Assembly: GCA_030691075.1 (NCBI GenBank)
Contig: JAUYFI010000054.1
Coordinates: forward strand, 1 to 48,463
Direction of reading: 5' to 3'
DNA: 48,463 nt
Origin: Sulfurisoma sp.
Lineage (GTDB): Bacteria; Pseudomonadota; Gammaproteobacteria; Burkholderiales; Rhodocyclaceae
Part shown: positions 18,367-27,264 of the stretch, piece by piece
Numbering within the stretch: position 1 is the first letter of the stretch
Layout: each line of letters begins with the position of its first letter
Translations under genes and position numbers: made by a program
The notes under the pieces: model-generated
The model's database searches: none
Seen by the model: only the letters and a program-made list of their open reading frames with translations
Told to the model about the DNA's origin: nothing

Positions 18367-19239
18367 ATGAATTACCCCAACCCCGAATTCGACAGCCTCA
18401 TGCCCGCCGCCCGGCTCGACCGCCGCGGATTCATCGTCACCGCGCTCGGCGCCGGTTTCGCGCTGGCCACGCAGCCAGTGATGGCGCAGACGGCGATCAA
18501 GACCGACACGGCGGGGCTGACCGCCGGCGAAATCAAGGTGCCGGTGGCGGATGGCGAGATGGTGGCCTACCGCGCCCAGCCCGCCACGGGCTCGAACTTT
18601 CCCGTGGTGCTGGTCGTCTCGGAGATCTTCGGCGTGCATGAATACATCGCCGACGTCTGCCGACGGCTGGCCAGGCTCGGCTACCAGGCGATCGCGCCGG
18701 AACTGTTCGCGCGTTACGGCGACCCGCGCAAGATGTCCAACATCCAGGAGATTCTGTCGGGCATCGTCGCCAAGGTGCCGGATGCCGGCGTGATGGCGGA
18801 CCTCGATGCTTGCGTGGCCTGGGCCAAAAAAGTCGGCGGTGGCGACGCGGCGCGCCTCGGCATTACCGGCTTCTGCTGGGGCGGGCGCATCGCCTGGCTT
18901 TACGCCGCGCACAATCCGGCGGTGAAGGCCGGTGTCGCCTGGTATGGCAAGATCGACAGCCCGGCGACCGAGCTCAATCCGAAGCACCCGATCGACCTCG
19001 CACCCCAGATCAAGCCGGCGGTGCTGGGTCTTTACGGCGGCAAGGACCAGGGGATTCCGCTCGACGATGTCGACGCCATGCGCGACGCGCTCAAGAAAGC
19101 GAGTGCCAGGTCGCGGATCCACGTCTACCCCGATGCGCCGCACGCCTTCCATGCCGACTACCGGCCCACCTACCGCAAGCCGGAGGCCGAGGACGGCTGG
19201 AAGCGGCTGCAAGAGTGGTTCAAGGCCAACGGGTTGTAA
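18367..19239 (+). CDS. Dienelactone hydrolase family protein, Tat-type leader
   Basis: A 290-residue alpha/beta hydrolase. The N-terminus carries [20 protein letters not shown], a twin-arginine-like export signal ending near VMAQ. The triad is visible as Cys in GFCWGGR, Asp in GGKDQG and His in PHAFHADY. An AAGGAG ribosome site precedes ATG 18367. The 117-bp upstream gap holds no clear promoter. A degenerate type A repeat reads KKVGGGDA just before GITGFCWGG. The dienelactone-like substrate is assigned only by family. Confidence 0.85.
   Translation: MNYPNPEFDSLMPAARLDRRGFIVTALGAGFALATQPVMAQTAIKTDTAGLTAGEIKVPVADGEMVAYRAQPATGSNFPVVLVVSEIFGVHEYIADVCRRLARLGYQAIAPELFARYGDPRKMSNIQEILSGIVAKVPDAGVMADLDACVAWAKKVGGGDAARLGITGFCWGGRIAWLYAAHNPAVKAGVAWYGKIDSPATELNPKHPIDLAPQIKPAVLGLYGGKDQGIPLDDVDAMRDALKKASARSRIHVYPDAPHAFHADYRPTYRKPEAEDGWKRLQEWFKANGL
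18825..18847 (-). repeat. Dispersed coding repeat, type A, degenerate (in dienelactone hydrolase gene)
   Basis: AAAAGTCGGCGGTGGCGACG (from 18827) matches the reverse complement of type A with about two mismatches. It is read K-V-G-G-G-D-A. Family members often have a similar short Gly/Asp stretch here, so this copy could be a chance resemblance. Confidence 0.45.
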
Positions 19240-19315
19240 GAAAAACGGGCGCAATTCCACGCTTCCATTTACGGCCGATTCGTCTATAGTTTGAGTGACT
19301 TAATGTGAGTTTGTC

Positions 19316-19963
19316 GTGGTTATGGTCGGCATTTCGCTCAATTCCGTCGGAATATCGCAAGCCAAGGGTGTCGAGTTGGTCGCGCAGCGCGAACAACTCG
19401 ACGCGACTTTGCCGCGCGCCAAGCCGGCGGCGCGGCAATCCGAGGAGCAGCCCGCGCGGCAAAAATTCGCGTCGAAGGAACTGACCCCCGAGCAACAGCA
19501 GCAGGTGGCGGAGTTGCAACAGATCGACCGCACCGTTCGCGCCCACGAGCAGGCGCATCTGTCGGCCGGGCACGGCGTGGTTACCAGCGCCGCCAATTTC
19601 AGCTACACCTACGGACCGGATGGAAGACAGTATGCCGTCGGCGGCGAGGTCGGCATCGACACGTCGGCCGAGAAGAAGCCCGAGGCCAACATCGACAAGG
19701 GCATTCGCATCCAGGCGGCGGCGCTGGCGCCGAAAGATCCCAGCCCGCAGGATTACCGCGTCGCCTCGATCGGTGGCCAGCTCGAGGCGCGGGGCCGCAG
19801 CGATCTTTCGCGGCAGCAGGCCGAGGAACGCACCCTCGAAGCGGAACGCAACGCGCAGCAGCGCGAGCAGGCGCGGGAGCAGGCGGGCGACAGCGGGCGA
19901 CAGCGCATCGAGCAGGCATATTCGCCGCCGGACAGCACCGGCACGCTGAGCGTTTTCGCCTGA
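19316..19963 (+). CDS. Putative HExxH metalloprotease (SprA-related family)
   Basis: A 215-residue protein with the short core RAHEQAHLSAGHGV containing HEQAH (HExxH zinc motif) near residue 80. A beta segment follows (NFSYTYGPDGRQYAVGGEVGID), then ALAPKDPSPQDYRVAS and a long Gln/Glu/Arg-rich tail. This matches the catalytic-domain family annotated as SprA-related putative metalloproteases. There is no signal peptide. TATAGT at 19285-19290 is a possible -10. The start is GTG 19316; ATG 19322 is an alternative. Proteolytic activity is an inference. Confidence 0.7.
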   Translation: MVMVGISLNSVGISQAKGVELVAQREQLDATLPRAKPAARQSEEQPARQKFASKELTPEQQQQVAELQQIDRTVRAHEQAHLSAGHGVVTSAANFSYTYGPDGRQYAVGGEVGIDTSAEKKPEANIDKGIRIQAAALAPKDPSPQDYRVASIGGQLEARGRSDLSRQQAEERTLEAERNAQQREQAREQAGDSGRQRIEQAYSPPDSTGTLSVFA

Positions 19964-22048
19964 GTGAGCCAGCCGGCGACCGCCTCCCCCGAGCATGCCA
20001 GTCGGCGAGCGTCACCTCTGAGCCACTCCCGCTATCCTCACCTGCTGGCGCCCCTGAAAGTCGGCTCCGACATCACGCTGAAAAATCGCGTGGTGATGGG
20101 TTCGATGCATACCGGCCTCGAAGAGGTGCCCGACGGCTTTGCCCGGCTTGCCGCCTTCTACGCCGCCCGCGCCCGCGGCGGCGTTGGTCTGATCGTCACC
20201 GGCGGCATCGCGCCGAACACGGAGGGTGCGATGGTGCCGGGCGCCGCGGTGCTGACAACGGAAGCCGAGGCTGCCCGGCACCGTGCCGTCACCGAGGCCG
20301 TCCATCGCGAGGGCGGCCGTATCTGTCTGCAAATCCTCCACACCGGCCGCTACGCGCTGCACCCGCGGGCTGTCGCGCCCTCCCCCTTGCAGGCGCCGAT
20401 CTCGCCAGCCATGCCGCGCGAGATGTCGGCGGCCGACATCGAGCGCACCGTCGCCGACTTCGCGCACTGCGCTCGGCTGGCGGTGTCTGCCGGCTACGAC
20501 GGCGTCGAGGTCATGGGCTCCGAGGGCTACCTGATCAACCAGTTCCTCGCCCCGCGCACCAACCGGCGCAGCGACGACTGGGGCGGTAGCTTCGACAATC
20601 GCAGCCGTTTCGCCCTTGAGGTGGTACGCGCGGTGCGGCAGGCGATCGGCCCCCGGGCCATCCTTATCTACCGCCTCTCACTGCTCGATCTGGTCGAGGA
20701 CGGCAGCACCTGGGACGAGGTCGAGGCACTCGGGCGCGCCGTCGAGGCAGCCGGCGCCGACCTGATCAACAGCGGCATCGGCTGGCACGAGGCGCGCATC
20801 CCGACCATCGCCAGCATGGTGCCGCACGGGGCGTTTTCCTGGGCAACGCAACGGCTGCGCGCGGCCGTGGGCATTCCCGTGGTCGCCACCAACCGCATCA
20901 ACAGCCCGGACGAGGCCGAAGACCTGCTGGCCCAGGGTGCCGCCGACATGGTCTCCATGGCGCGGCCCTTTCTCGCCGACCCGGACTTCGTCGCCAAGGC
21001 CGCCGCCGGCCGGGCCGACCAGATCAACACCTGCATCGCCTGCAACCAGGCCTGCCTCGACCACATCTTCGCCGGCAAGGCGTGCAGTTGCCTCGTCAAT
21101 CCGGCGGCCTGCCGCGAGATGAAATTCGCCGTGTCGCCAGCGCGCCCCGCAGGAAGTACCCTTGGGGTGCCGACTTTTCTGAAAATCGCGGTCGTCGGCG
21201 GTGGACCGGCGGGAATGGCCTGCGCCGCCACGCTGGCCGAACGCGGCCACGCGGTGACGCTGTTCGAGGCGGCGGAACGCATCGGTGGCCAGTTCAATCT
21301 CGCCGCGCGCATTCCCGGCAAGGAAGATTACGCGCAGACGATCCGCTATTTCGAGCAGCGACTGGCCAACCTGGGCGTCGATGTACGGCTCGGCACGCGA
21401 GTCGATGCCGCGATGCTGGGCGGCTTCGATCATGTCGTTCTCGCGACCGGCATCGCGCCGCGCGTGCCGGACATTCCCGGCATCGACCATCCGCGGGTCG
21501 CCGGCTACGCGGAGGTCATCACGGGCACACGAACGGTGGGTAACCGCGTCGCCATCATCGGCGCCGGCGGCATCGGCTTCGACGTCGCCGAACTGCTCAC
21601 CCACACCGCGACCGATTTTCTCGACGAATGGGGCATCGACCGCGAGGTTCGCGACCGCGGCGGCCTCAAGCCGCCCGCCGCCATCGCCTCGCCGCGCGAA
21701 GTCTGGCTGCTGCAGCGCAAGCCGGGCCGCGTCGGCGCCGGACTCGCCAGGACCACGGGCTGGATTCGCCGGCTGACACTCGAGCGGCGCGGCGTGCACA
21801 TGCTGTCGGGCGTCGAGTACCTGAAGATCGACGATGCCGGGTTGCATATCCGCGTCGACGGCGTGCAGCGGATTCTCGATGTCGATACCGTGGTTGTCTG
21901 CGCCGGCCAGGAGCCCTTGCGCGCTCTTCAGGAGCCGCTCATGGCGGCCGGCGTGCCAGTCACGCCGATCGGCGGCGCCGATGTGGCGGCCGAGCTCGAC
22001 GCCAGGCGCGCCATCGAGCAGGGCACGCAGATCGGACTTGACCTCTAG
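19964..22048 (+). CDS. fadH: NADH:flavin oxidoreductase, 2,4-dienoyl-CoA reductase (FadH) type
   Basis: A 694-residue FMN/FAD/[4Fe-4S] enzyme that reduces 2,4-dienoyl-CoA in unsaturated fatty-acid oxidation. An N-terminal old-yellow-enzyme barrel (YPHLLAPLKVG, MGSMHTGLEE, LINQFLAPRTNRRSDDWGGS) is followed by Fe-S cysteines CIACNQACLDHIFAGKACSC near 356-375. A FAD/NADPH half follows (IAVVGGGPAGMACA, IIGAGGIGFDVAELL). The GTG at 19964 directly follows the previous stop; no better start is seen before MGSMHTG. A type B repeat lies in the linker between the two halves (residues about 390-405). The tail overlaps the NlpC gene convergently. Confidence 0.88.
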   Translation: MSQPATASPEHASRRASPLSHSRYPHLLAPLKVGSDITLKNRVVMGSMHTGLEEVPDGFARLAAFYAARARGGVGLIVTGGIAPNTEGAMVPGAAVLTTEAEAARHRAVTEAVHREGGRICLQILHTGRYALHPRAVAPSPLQAPISPAMPREMSAADIERTVADFAHCARLAVSAGYDGVEVMGSEGYLINQFLAPRTNRRSDDWGGSFDNRSRFALEVVRAVRQAIGPRAILIYRLSLLDLVEDGSTWDEVEALGRAVEAAGADLINSGIGWHEARIPTIASMVPHGAFSWATQRLRAAVGIPVVATNRINSPDEAEDLLAQGAADMVSMARPFLADPDFVAKAAAGRADQINTCIACNQACLDHIFAGKACSCLVNPAACREMKFAVSPARPAGSTLGVPTFLKIAVVGGGPAGMACAATLAERGHAVTLFEAAERIGGQFNLAARIPGKEDYAQTIRYFEQRLANLGVDVRLGTRVDAAMLGGFDHVVLATGIAPRVPDIPGIDHPRVAGYAEVITGTRTVGNRVAIIGAGGIGFDVAELLTHTATDFLDEWGIDREVRDRGGLKPPAAIASPREVWLLQRKPGRVGAGLARTTGWIRRLTLERRGVHMLSGVEYLKIDDAGLHIRVDGVQRILDVDTVVVCAGQEPLRALQEPLMAAGVPVTPIGGADVAAELDARRAIEQGTQIGLDL
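21131..21178 (+). repeat. Dispersed coding repeat, type B (in fadH linker)
   Basis: GTGTCGCCAGCGC and CGACTTTT, the two parts of the type A word, flank a 27-bp insert running GCCCCGCAGG...GGGGTGC. The insert can fold as CCCC-AGG against CCT-GGGG. It is read V-S-P-A-R-P-A-G-S-T-L-G-V-P-T-F. It is nearly identical to the copy in rlpA. Confidence 0.85.
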
Positions 22049-22584
22049 TCGAAGTAGGTCCGCGCTTCCTCGAAGCGCGCGGCAAACCAACCGGCCTGCA
22101 GGCTTTCGGTGCGCACCTTGCCGTTGCTGTTCGGCGCATGCACGAAGCGGCCGTCGCCGATGTAGATGCCGACATGCGAGTAAGCGCGGTTGCGGGTATT
22201 GAAGAACACCAGGTCGCCGGGCCGCAACTCGGCGGCAACCACGGCCCGGCCGCGTTGCGCGATGTCGGCGGCCGAGCCACCCAGGCGCACGCCGGCGGCC
22301 CTGTCGTAAACGTGGCTGACCATGCCGCTGCAGTCCAGCCCCGCCTCCGGGTTCTTGCCGCCGAAGCGGTAGCCGGTCTCGACCAGGCCCAGCGCGTAGA
22401 GCACGACATCCTGCGCGCGTTCCGGCGCGGCATGGCGCGCGGCGAAGCTGGTGCGCACGGCGGCCCCGTGCTCGCCTACCACGGGGGCCGGCGACTGCGA
22501 GAACGAAAGCAGGCCACAGCCGGCGAGCACCAGCGTGGAACTGGCGGCAACGATGGACAGGGCGGGCATGGAGCGGCGGATCAT
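22045..22584 (-). CDS. NlpC/P60 family cell-wall endopeptidase lipoprotein
   Basis: A 179-residue protein with a lipoprotein signal (lipobox LAGC near residue 23) and an NlpC/P60 domain at residues 60-179. Catalytic Cys is in DCSGMV, His in SHVGIYIG, and the third polar residue is near RFVHAPN. It probably cleaves peptide stems of peptidoglycan in the periplasm. ATG 22584 is chosen because it gives a compact [16 protein letters not shown] signal; longer in-frame starts lack a signal. It is divergent from gabD and convergent with fadH (4-bp overlap). Confidence 0.88.
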   Translation of the reverse strand: MIRRSMPALSIVAASSTLVLAGCGLLSFSQSPAPVVGEHGAAVRTSFAARHAAPERAQDVVLYALGLVETGYRFGGKNPEAGLDCSGMVSHVYDRAAGVRLGGSAADIAQRGRAVVAAELRPGDLVFFNTRNRAYSHVGIYIGDGRFVHAPNSNGKVRTESLQAGWFAARFEEARTYFD

Positions 22585-22642
22585 CCTGACAATGTATTCC
22601 GGTAGACTCGCCCGTACCCCAAGAAACAGCGGAGAAAACAAC

Positions 22643-24094
22643 ATGCAATTGCGCGATCCCCAACTCCTGCGCGACCAGGCCTTCATCGCCGGTGCCTGGA
22701 CCGGCACTGCGGCGACCTACGTCGTGCGCAATCCCGCCAGCGGCGAGGAACTCGGCCGCGTGCCCGACATGGGCGCCCTGGAGACGCGCCGCGCCATCGC
22801 CGCCGCCGATGCCGCCTGGCCGGCCTGGCGCGCGCTGACCGGCAAGGAACGCGCCGCCATCCTGCGCCGCTGGTTCGAGCTGATCATGGCCAACGTCGAC
22901 GACCTGGCGACCATCATGACGTCCGAGCAGGGCAAGCCGCTGGCCGAGGCGCGCGGCGAGGTGATTTACGCCGCGAGCTTCGTCGAGTGGTTCGCCGAGG
23001 AGGCCAAGCGCGTCCATGGCGACACCCTGTCCGCGCCGACGCCGGGCCGGCGCATCGTGGTGCTGAAACAGCCGATCGGCGTCTGCGCCGCCATTACGCC
23101 GTGGAATTTCCCGGCGGCGATGATCACGCGCAAGGTGGCGCCGGCGCTGGCCGCCGGCTGCACCGTCGTGGCTAAACCGGCCGAGCAGACGCCGCTCACG
23201 GCGCTGGCGCTGGCGGAACTGGCGAGCCGCGCCGGCTTCCCGGCGGGGGTCTTCAACGTCGTCACCGCATCGGCCGCCAGCGCGCCGCTGGTCGGCGCCG
23301 AGCTGACCTCCAACCCCATCGTGCGCAAGCTGTCCTTCACCGGCTCGACCGAGGTCGGGCGGCTGCTGATGGCGCAGTGCGCTCCGACCATCAAGAAGGT
23401 TTCGCTCGAACTCGGCGGTAACGCGCCCTTCATCGTGTTCGACGACGCCGATGTCGACGCGGCCGTCGCCGGCGCGATGGCCTCCAAGTATCGCAACGCC
23501 GGCCAGACCTGCGTCTGCGCCAATCGCCTGCTGGTGCAGGAAGGCATTTACGAAACCTTCGCGCGGAAGCTGGCCGAGAAGGTGGGCGAACTCAAGGTCG
23601 GCTGCGGCTTCGAGGCAGACACGACGCAGGGGCCGCTGATCGACGAGCAGGCGCTGGAAAAGGTCGAGGCGCATGTCGCCGACGCCGTGGCCAAGGGAGC
23701 CCGCATCCTGACCGGCGGCAAGCGCCACGCCCGCGGCGGCACCTTCTTCGAGCCGACCGTGCTGGCCGACGTGACGCCCGACATGCGCTGCGCCCGCGAG
23801 GAGACCTTCGGGCCGGTGGCGCCGCTGTTCAGGTTCAAGGACGAGGACGAGGCAATCCGGCTGGCCAATGCCACCGAATACGGCCTGGCGGCGTATTTTT
23901 ACGCCCGCGACGTCGGCCGCGTCTGGCGCGTGGCCGAGGCGCTCGAGTACGGCATGGTCGGCATCAACGTCGGCATCATCGCCAACGAGGTGGCGCCCTT
24001 CGGCGGCGTCAAGCAATCCGGCATCGGTCGCGAGGGCTCGAAGTACGGGATCGAGGAGTACCTCGAACTCAAGTATTTGTGCCTTGCGGTGTAG
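22643..24094 (+). CDS. gabD: Succinate-semialdehyde dehydrogenase (NADP+)
   Basis: A 483-residue aldehyde dehydrogenase very close in recognisable sequence and length to E. coli GabD. Examples are SYAASF-like [40 protein letters not shown], catalytic Glu in LELGGNAPF, catalytic Cys in [11 protein letters not shown], and [20 protein letters not shown]. It oxidises succinate semialdehyde to succinate, as in GABA breakdown. CGGAGA lies before the ATG. No gabT is adjacent. The tail overlaps the radical SAM gene convergently by 26 bp. Confidence 0.92.
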   Translation: MQLRDPQLLRDQAFIAGAWTGTAATYVVRNPASGEELGRVPDMGALETRRAIAAADAAWPAWRALTGKERAAILRRWFELIMANVDDLATIMTSEQGKPLAEARGEVIYAASFVEWFAEEAKRVHGDTLSAPTPGRRIVVLKQPIGVCAAITPWNFPAAMITRKVAPALAAGCTVVAKPAEQTPLTALALAELASRAGFPAGVFNVVTASAASAPLVGAELTSNPIVRKLSFTGSTEVGRLLMAQCAPTIKKVSLELGGNAPFIVFDDADVDAAVAGAMASKYRNAGQTCVCANRLLVQEGIYETFARKLAEKVGELKVGCGFEADTTQGPLIDEQALEKVEAHVADAVAKGARILTGGKRHARGGTFFEPTVLADVTPDMRCAREETFGPVAPLFRFKDEDEAIRLANATEYGLAAYFYARDVGRVWRVAEALEYGMVGINVGIIANEVAPFGGVKQSGIGREGSKYGIEEYLELKYLCLAV

Positions 24095-25697
24095 CGACGG
24101 GCCGGAGGGTAAATATTCGGCGTGACCGGCGGGAATCCCCGTGGGACTGGCGGGACGCCGACGGATACGTTTCGTTGAGCTTGCACTCGAGGATTTCCAT
24201 GGTCGCCCGGCCGACGTAGTCGCCCTCGGCGTCGGTACCCTCGTCGAGCTTGGACGAGCATTCCAGCGCCTCGAGATAGGCCCTGCCGATCATCGCGCCG
24301 AGCGGCTTCGGGTTGTAGAGCAGCTTCTTGATGGCGAAGGGGTTGAGCGTCAGCGGGTTGTAGCCGCGCGGCAGATAGCCGGCGTCGAGCAGCTTCTTCT
24401 CGATCGGCGTGTTGGGCTGCACACCGATGAAGAAAATGAAGGGCAGCACGTTGTCGCGGCCGAACATTTCGTACAGCTCGCGGATCCGCGCCATGGTGGC
24501 ACGCAGCGTATCCGGCGTCTCGCCCGGGGCGTTGAGCGGCATGTAGAGCTTGACCTTCTGGTTGCTCCAGCCTTCCACCGCAGCATCCTTGAACAGACGG
24601 AAGGCAGTCATCTGCTGTTCGAGATCGTAGCCGAGCGTGAGACTGTCGATCATGTCCTGGGTGCCGGTGAATGACAGGTCGATGCTGGTCAGGCCCGAGG
24701 CCAGCATCTTCTTCGCCACTTCCGGCGTCAGGTAATTGAGGCGCAGGTAGCCGGTCCAGCGCACCTTGACGTTGCGCGCCAGCATCTCGTCGAGGATGTG
24801 CTCGACATGCTTCATGCTGCGTCGGGTGGAGCAGAACTGGGCGTCGGTGAACCAGATGTTCTTGACGCCATAGACCTTGTCGAGCGTCTCGATTTCCTTC
24901 GCTACCTCGGCTGGGTCGCGGTAGCGCTGGCGACCGCCCTCGATCTTGTTGTAGAGGCAAAAGTGGCACTGGAAGGGGCAGCCACGCTTGGTGTGCACGC
25001 CGATGGTGCCGCCGAGGTAGTCGCGGAAGCCGGGGAAGATGGACTCGACGTAGCCGAAATCGACGGCAGTCAGGCGGGCGAGGTCGAAGCTTTCCTCGGC
25101 CGGATGGTGGCTGACGCGGCCGGCACTGTCCTTGTAGTAGTGGTTGCCGGCGGGTTCATTGAAGCCATCGACGATGGACAGCATCGCCTCCTCGCCCTCG
25201 CCCACCACCACCACGGTGTCGTTCGGGCACTTCTCGGCGACGTACTTGCCGAAGATGGATACCGCCGTGCCGCCGACGACGATGCGCGCCTCGGGCAGCA
25301 ACTGCCGGGCAAGGCGAAACCAGGCGAAGTTGCGCAGCCGCGCCACGGCGTACTCGCGGATGATGCCGAGCGCCTGCCACGCGGCCTTGAGCCGCCGCCA
25401 CGGATTGGGCGAGTGGTCGAAGTTCATCACCACGTCGAGCGCGTCGTTCTCCGGGTGCGGCCCGAAGGTCTGCATGTTGCGCCAGGAGAAGGCGACGACG
25501 TCGGGGCGGAACTCGAGCAGGCGGCGCTTGAGCGCGTCACCGCGGCTTCGCGCTGGAATCAGGGCGAGGTCGAGGATTTCCTGGCGGATGCCCGGGCGCT
25601 GCTTGTGGATGAAGTCGGCGACATAAACCACGCCGCCGGGCCAGATCTTCCATACCGGCAGGCGAACATAAAGGATTGATCGAGCAGCAGTAGGCAT
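24069..25697 (-). CDS. B12-binding-domain radical SAM protein
   Basis: A 542-residue protein. A cobalamin-binding-like region (residues 1-200, [45 protein letters not shown]) is followed by a radical SAM domain with the [4Fe-4S] triad CPFQCHFC near residue 238. The barrel carries [23 protein letters not shown] and [14 protein letters not shown]. The substrate is unknown. The last about 28 residues come from a type C repeat and flanking sequence in a frame rich in Arg and Ser, an apparent C-terminal extension. A palindromic operator-like site lies just upstream. Confidence 0.85.
   Translation of the reverse strand: MPTAARSILYVRLPVWKIWPGGVVYVADFIHKQRPGIRQEILDLALIPARSRGDALKRRLLEFRPDVVAFSWRNMQTFGPHPENDALDVVMNFDHSPNPWRRLKAAWQALGIIREYAVARLRNFAWFRLARQLLPEARIVVGGTAVSIFGKYVAEKCPNDTVVVVGEGEEAMLSIVDGFNEPAGNHYYKDSAGRVSHHPAEESFDLARLTAVDFGYVESIFPGFRDYLGGTIGVHTKRGCPFQCHFCLYNKIEGGRQRYRDPAEVAKEIETLDKVYGVKNIWFTDAQFCSTRRSMKHVEHILDEMLARNVKVRWTGYLRLNYLTPEVAKKMLASGLTSIDLSFTGTQDMIDSLTLGYDLEQQMTAFRLFKDAAVEGWSNQKVKLYMPLNAPGETPDTLRATMARIRELYEMFGRDNVLPFIFFIGVQPNTPIEKKLLDAGYLPRGYNPLTLNPFAIKKLLYNPKPLGAMIGRAYLEALECSSKLDEGTDAEGDYVGRATMEILECKLNETYPSASRQSHGDSRRSRRIFTLRPVATPQGTNT
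24111..24155 (-). repeat. Dispersed coding repeat, type C (3' end of radical SAM gene)
   Basis: In the sense of the gene it begins CGCCAGTCCCACGGGGATTC and continues through CCGGTCACGCCGA, then AATATTT in place of the usual CTT end. It is nearly identical to the SPFH copy but is read in a different frame, giving [13 protein letters not shown]. Confidence 0.75.
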
Positions 25698-25730
25698 GGC
25701 GTGCTGATGCTTGGGGTTATCGGAAGCGGC

Positions 25731-25759
25731 ATTTTAGGCACATTAGCGAGCGCTAATGT
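25731..25759 (-). promoter_or_regulatory. Operator-like palindrome and -10 box upstream of the radical SAM gene
   Basis: A perfect 20-bp palindrome ACATTAGCGAGCGCTAATGT (25740-25759, two-base centre) lies directly before TAAAAT (25736 to 25731, minus strand). It covers the -35/spacer region of a promoter that would start about 25 nt before the ATG at 25697. The symmetry and size are like TetR-family operators. The surrounding sequence is clearly more AT-rich than the genes. Confidence 0.6.
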
Positions 25760-25789
25760 TGCGAAAGATCAAGCCTCAAACAAAAAGGC

Positions 25790-26161
25790 TCAACCTGGCG
25801 CGCCGAGGCGGGGGCCAGCCCGCTGGATGCGGCGCCGGTCCAGCCACCAGGCCAGCACCGGCAGGATCATGAAGGAGCCGGGCAGGGCCAGCACGACGAG
25901 ATAGGGTGACAGGTGGACGAGCGCCGTCAGTTGCTCCCGCAGGGCGAGGCGCTCCTCGCGCGTCCAGTGGCCACCGTTGCGGTGCCGCATCAGGAGCGGC
26001 ATCAAGCCCCTGACCTGGGCGAACTCCCTGACCAGAAGATCGCGCTCGCGCTTCTGCGCCTCAAGCATGTGGCCGAGCATGGGCGGCGAGGCACGCAACC
26101 GTGCGGCGCGCACCAGCTTCTGTGCCACCGCTAGCGGCTGGCGACCCCCGAAGCGCGACAT
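25790..26161 (-). CDS. LETM1-like small inner-membrane protein (hypothetical)
   Basis: A 123-residue protein starting MSRFGGRQPLAVAQ. The start is coupled to the YqjK-like gene by a TGATG overlap. The C-terminal half reads HWTREERLALREQLTAL, LSPYLVVLALPGSFMILP and AWWLDRRR, which resembles the membrane-proximal part of LETM1 proteins (Pro-containing helix, then basic residues). I would call it LETM1-like only tentatively. It is the last gene of the yqjD-E-K run. Confidence 0.6.
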   Translation of the reverse strand: MSRFGGRQPLAVAQKLVRAARLRASPPMLGHMLEAQKRERDLLVREFAQVRGLMPLLMRHRNGGHWTREERLALREQLTALVHLSPYLVVLALPGSFMILPVLAWWLDRRRIQRAGPRLGAPG

Positions 26162-26484
26162 CAGGACTGGCGGAAACGGGATAGCGCCATGAAGGGCCGG
26201 GCCGGACGCCACTCGCCCACCTTGCGCCATAGCTGCCAGGCGAAGAAGCCGCGTCGTGCCCAGCGCAACACGGCCCGCGGCCGCGCCACCAGCAGGGCGA
26301 CGATGCCGCCGGCCAGCCATTCGGGGTGACGGCCCAGCCAGCGGGCGCCGTCATGCACTCCGTCGGCAACCGCAAAAACCGGGGCGAGCCCCGCGGCGGC
26401 GGCCACCAGTGCCTCGCGCTGCGCCGCGCTTTGCAGCTGCAGGCGCTGTTTGCGCAGCGCCAGTTCGACGAAGCGGGGACTCAT
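26161..26484 (-). CDS. yqjK: YqjK-like membrane protein
   Basis: A 107-residue protein. It starts SPRFVELALRKQRLQLQSAA, an amphipathic helix, followed by one or two hydrophobic segments (WLAGGIVALLVARPRAVLRW) and a basic tail. Size, gene order (after yqjE, coupled by ATGA) and the RKQRLQLQ opening fit the YqjK family of the stress-associated yqjDEK operon. Confidence 0.7.
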   Translation of the reverse strand: MSPRFVELALRKQRLQLQSAAQREALVAAAAGLAPVFAVADGVHDGARWLGRHPEWLAGGIVALLVARPRAVLRWARRGFFAWQLWRKVGEWRPARPFMALSRFRQS

Positions 26485-26873
26485 TGGCGGGGTTCGACTT
26501 GCATGGCGGCACGATCCTGCGCCAGTTCGGCGATACTGGCCGAAAAGAGCTTGGATGGGGTGCGCGCCAGCCGCAGCATGGCCGCCAGCGCAATCAGGCC
26601 GCCGGTCAGAAAGACGGCGGTGAATGCCCCCAGCGCCAGCAGACGGTGGTTGTCCCACAGCAGCACGGTGACCAGCACCGCCAGGAACATCAGCCCGAAA
26701 CTCAGCAGCACGAAGGCCGCCGCGCCGTAACCGAGCAGGGAGAGCAGACGGACCTTCTCCTCCTGCGCCTCGACCGACAACAACTCAAGCCGCGTCTGCA
26801 GCAGCGCGAGGCCGCTGCCGAGCAGGCTGCGCAGCGAGGCCGCCAGCCCGCCGCGCGGCGCCGTATCGGACAT
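26481..26873 (-). CDS. yqjE: YqjE-like phage-holin-family membrane protein
   Basis: A 130-residue protein with an amphipathic start (SLRSLLGSGLALLQTRLELL), the conserved SVEAQEEKVRL, then two transmembrane helices (GYGAAAFVLLSFGLMFLAVL and LALGAFTAVFLTGGLIALA). This is the holin superfamily 3_6 / YqjE pattern. ATG 26873 follows the yqjD stop closely (5 bp). It is a membrane protein of the general-stress yqjDEK group, not evidence of a prophage. Confidence 0.82.
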   Translation of the reverse strand: MSDTAPRGGLAASLRSLLGSGLALLQTRLELLSVEAQEEKVRLLSLLGYGAAAFVLLSFGLMFLAVLVTVLLWDNHRLLALGAFTAVFLTGGLIALAAMLRLARTPSKLFSASIAELAQDRAAMQVEPRQ

Positions 26874-26878
26874 GCTGA

Positions 26879-27190
26879 TCAGCGACGGCCGATCAGCAGG
26901 CCGACAATGAAGCCCATGCCGGCGGCGACGCCGACGGAACGCCAAGGGTTGTCATGTACATAGTCGTCGGTGGCATGGCCCACGGCCTTGGCGTGATCGA
27001 CCACGGCCGCCTGCGCGTCGGCCAGCGACGCCTTGGCATGGTTGAGATGATCCTGAATCTTGACGCGGGCGTCGGCGATCTTGTCGCCAGCCTGGCCGGC
27101 GGTGGCGCGCAGCAACTCCTCGGCATCGGCGATCACCACCTTGACGTCGGCGATCAGCTTGTCCTTGGAAACCTCGGTCATGTTGCTCAT
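26879..27190 (-). CDS. yqjD: YqjD/ElaB-family (DUF883) C-tail-anchored protein
   Basis: A 103-residue helical protein (LIADVKVVIADAEELLRATA, DHLNHAKASLADAQ) ending in the diagnostic motif VHDNPWRSVGVAAGMGFIVGLLIGRR, a glycine-rich C-terminal transmembrane anchor. In E. coli YqjD binds ribosomes at the inner membrane in stationary phase. AAGGAGAG precedes the ATG. It is first in the yqjD-E-K run. Confidence 0.92.
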   Translation of the reverse strand: MSNMTEVSKDKLIADVKVVIADAEELLRATAGQAGDKIADARVKIQDHLNHAKASLADAQAAVVDHAKAVGHATDDYVHDNPWRSVGVAAGMGFIVGLLIGRR

Positions 27191-27264
27191 TACTCTCTCC
27201 TTGGGAAAAACTCGTTCACGGCACGAAGGCTACCGGACTCGGCGCGGCGGCGCAATGACAGACG

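Noticed and set aside
22585..22642. Sigma-70 promoter for gabD (CTGACA ... TAGACT)
   Set aside because: The two boxes are only 11 bp apart, too close for a sigma-70 promoter.
20678..24016. A very long antisense ORF (over 1100 codons) opposite fadH and gabD
   Set aside because: It has the Arg/Gly/Asp-rich composition of a high-GC shadow frame and lies opposite two well-recognised genes. Many similar shadows occur across the window.
25772..25790. AGCCT/AGGCT stem after the LETM1-like gene as a terminator
   Set aside because: Only five pairs with an A-rich loop and no terminal T run in the direction of transcription.
26481..26873. Phage-holin-family hit as evidence of a prophage
   Set aside because: The gene sits in a yqjD-E-K order and no phage structural or lysis genes are near.
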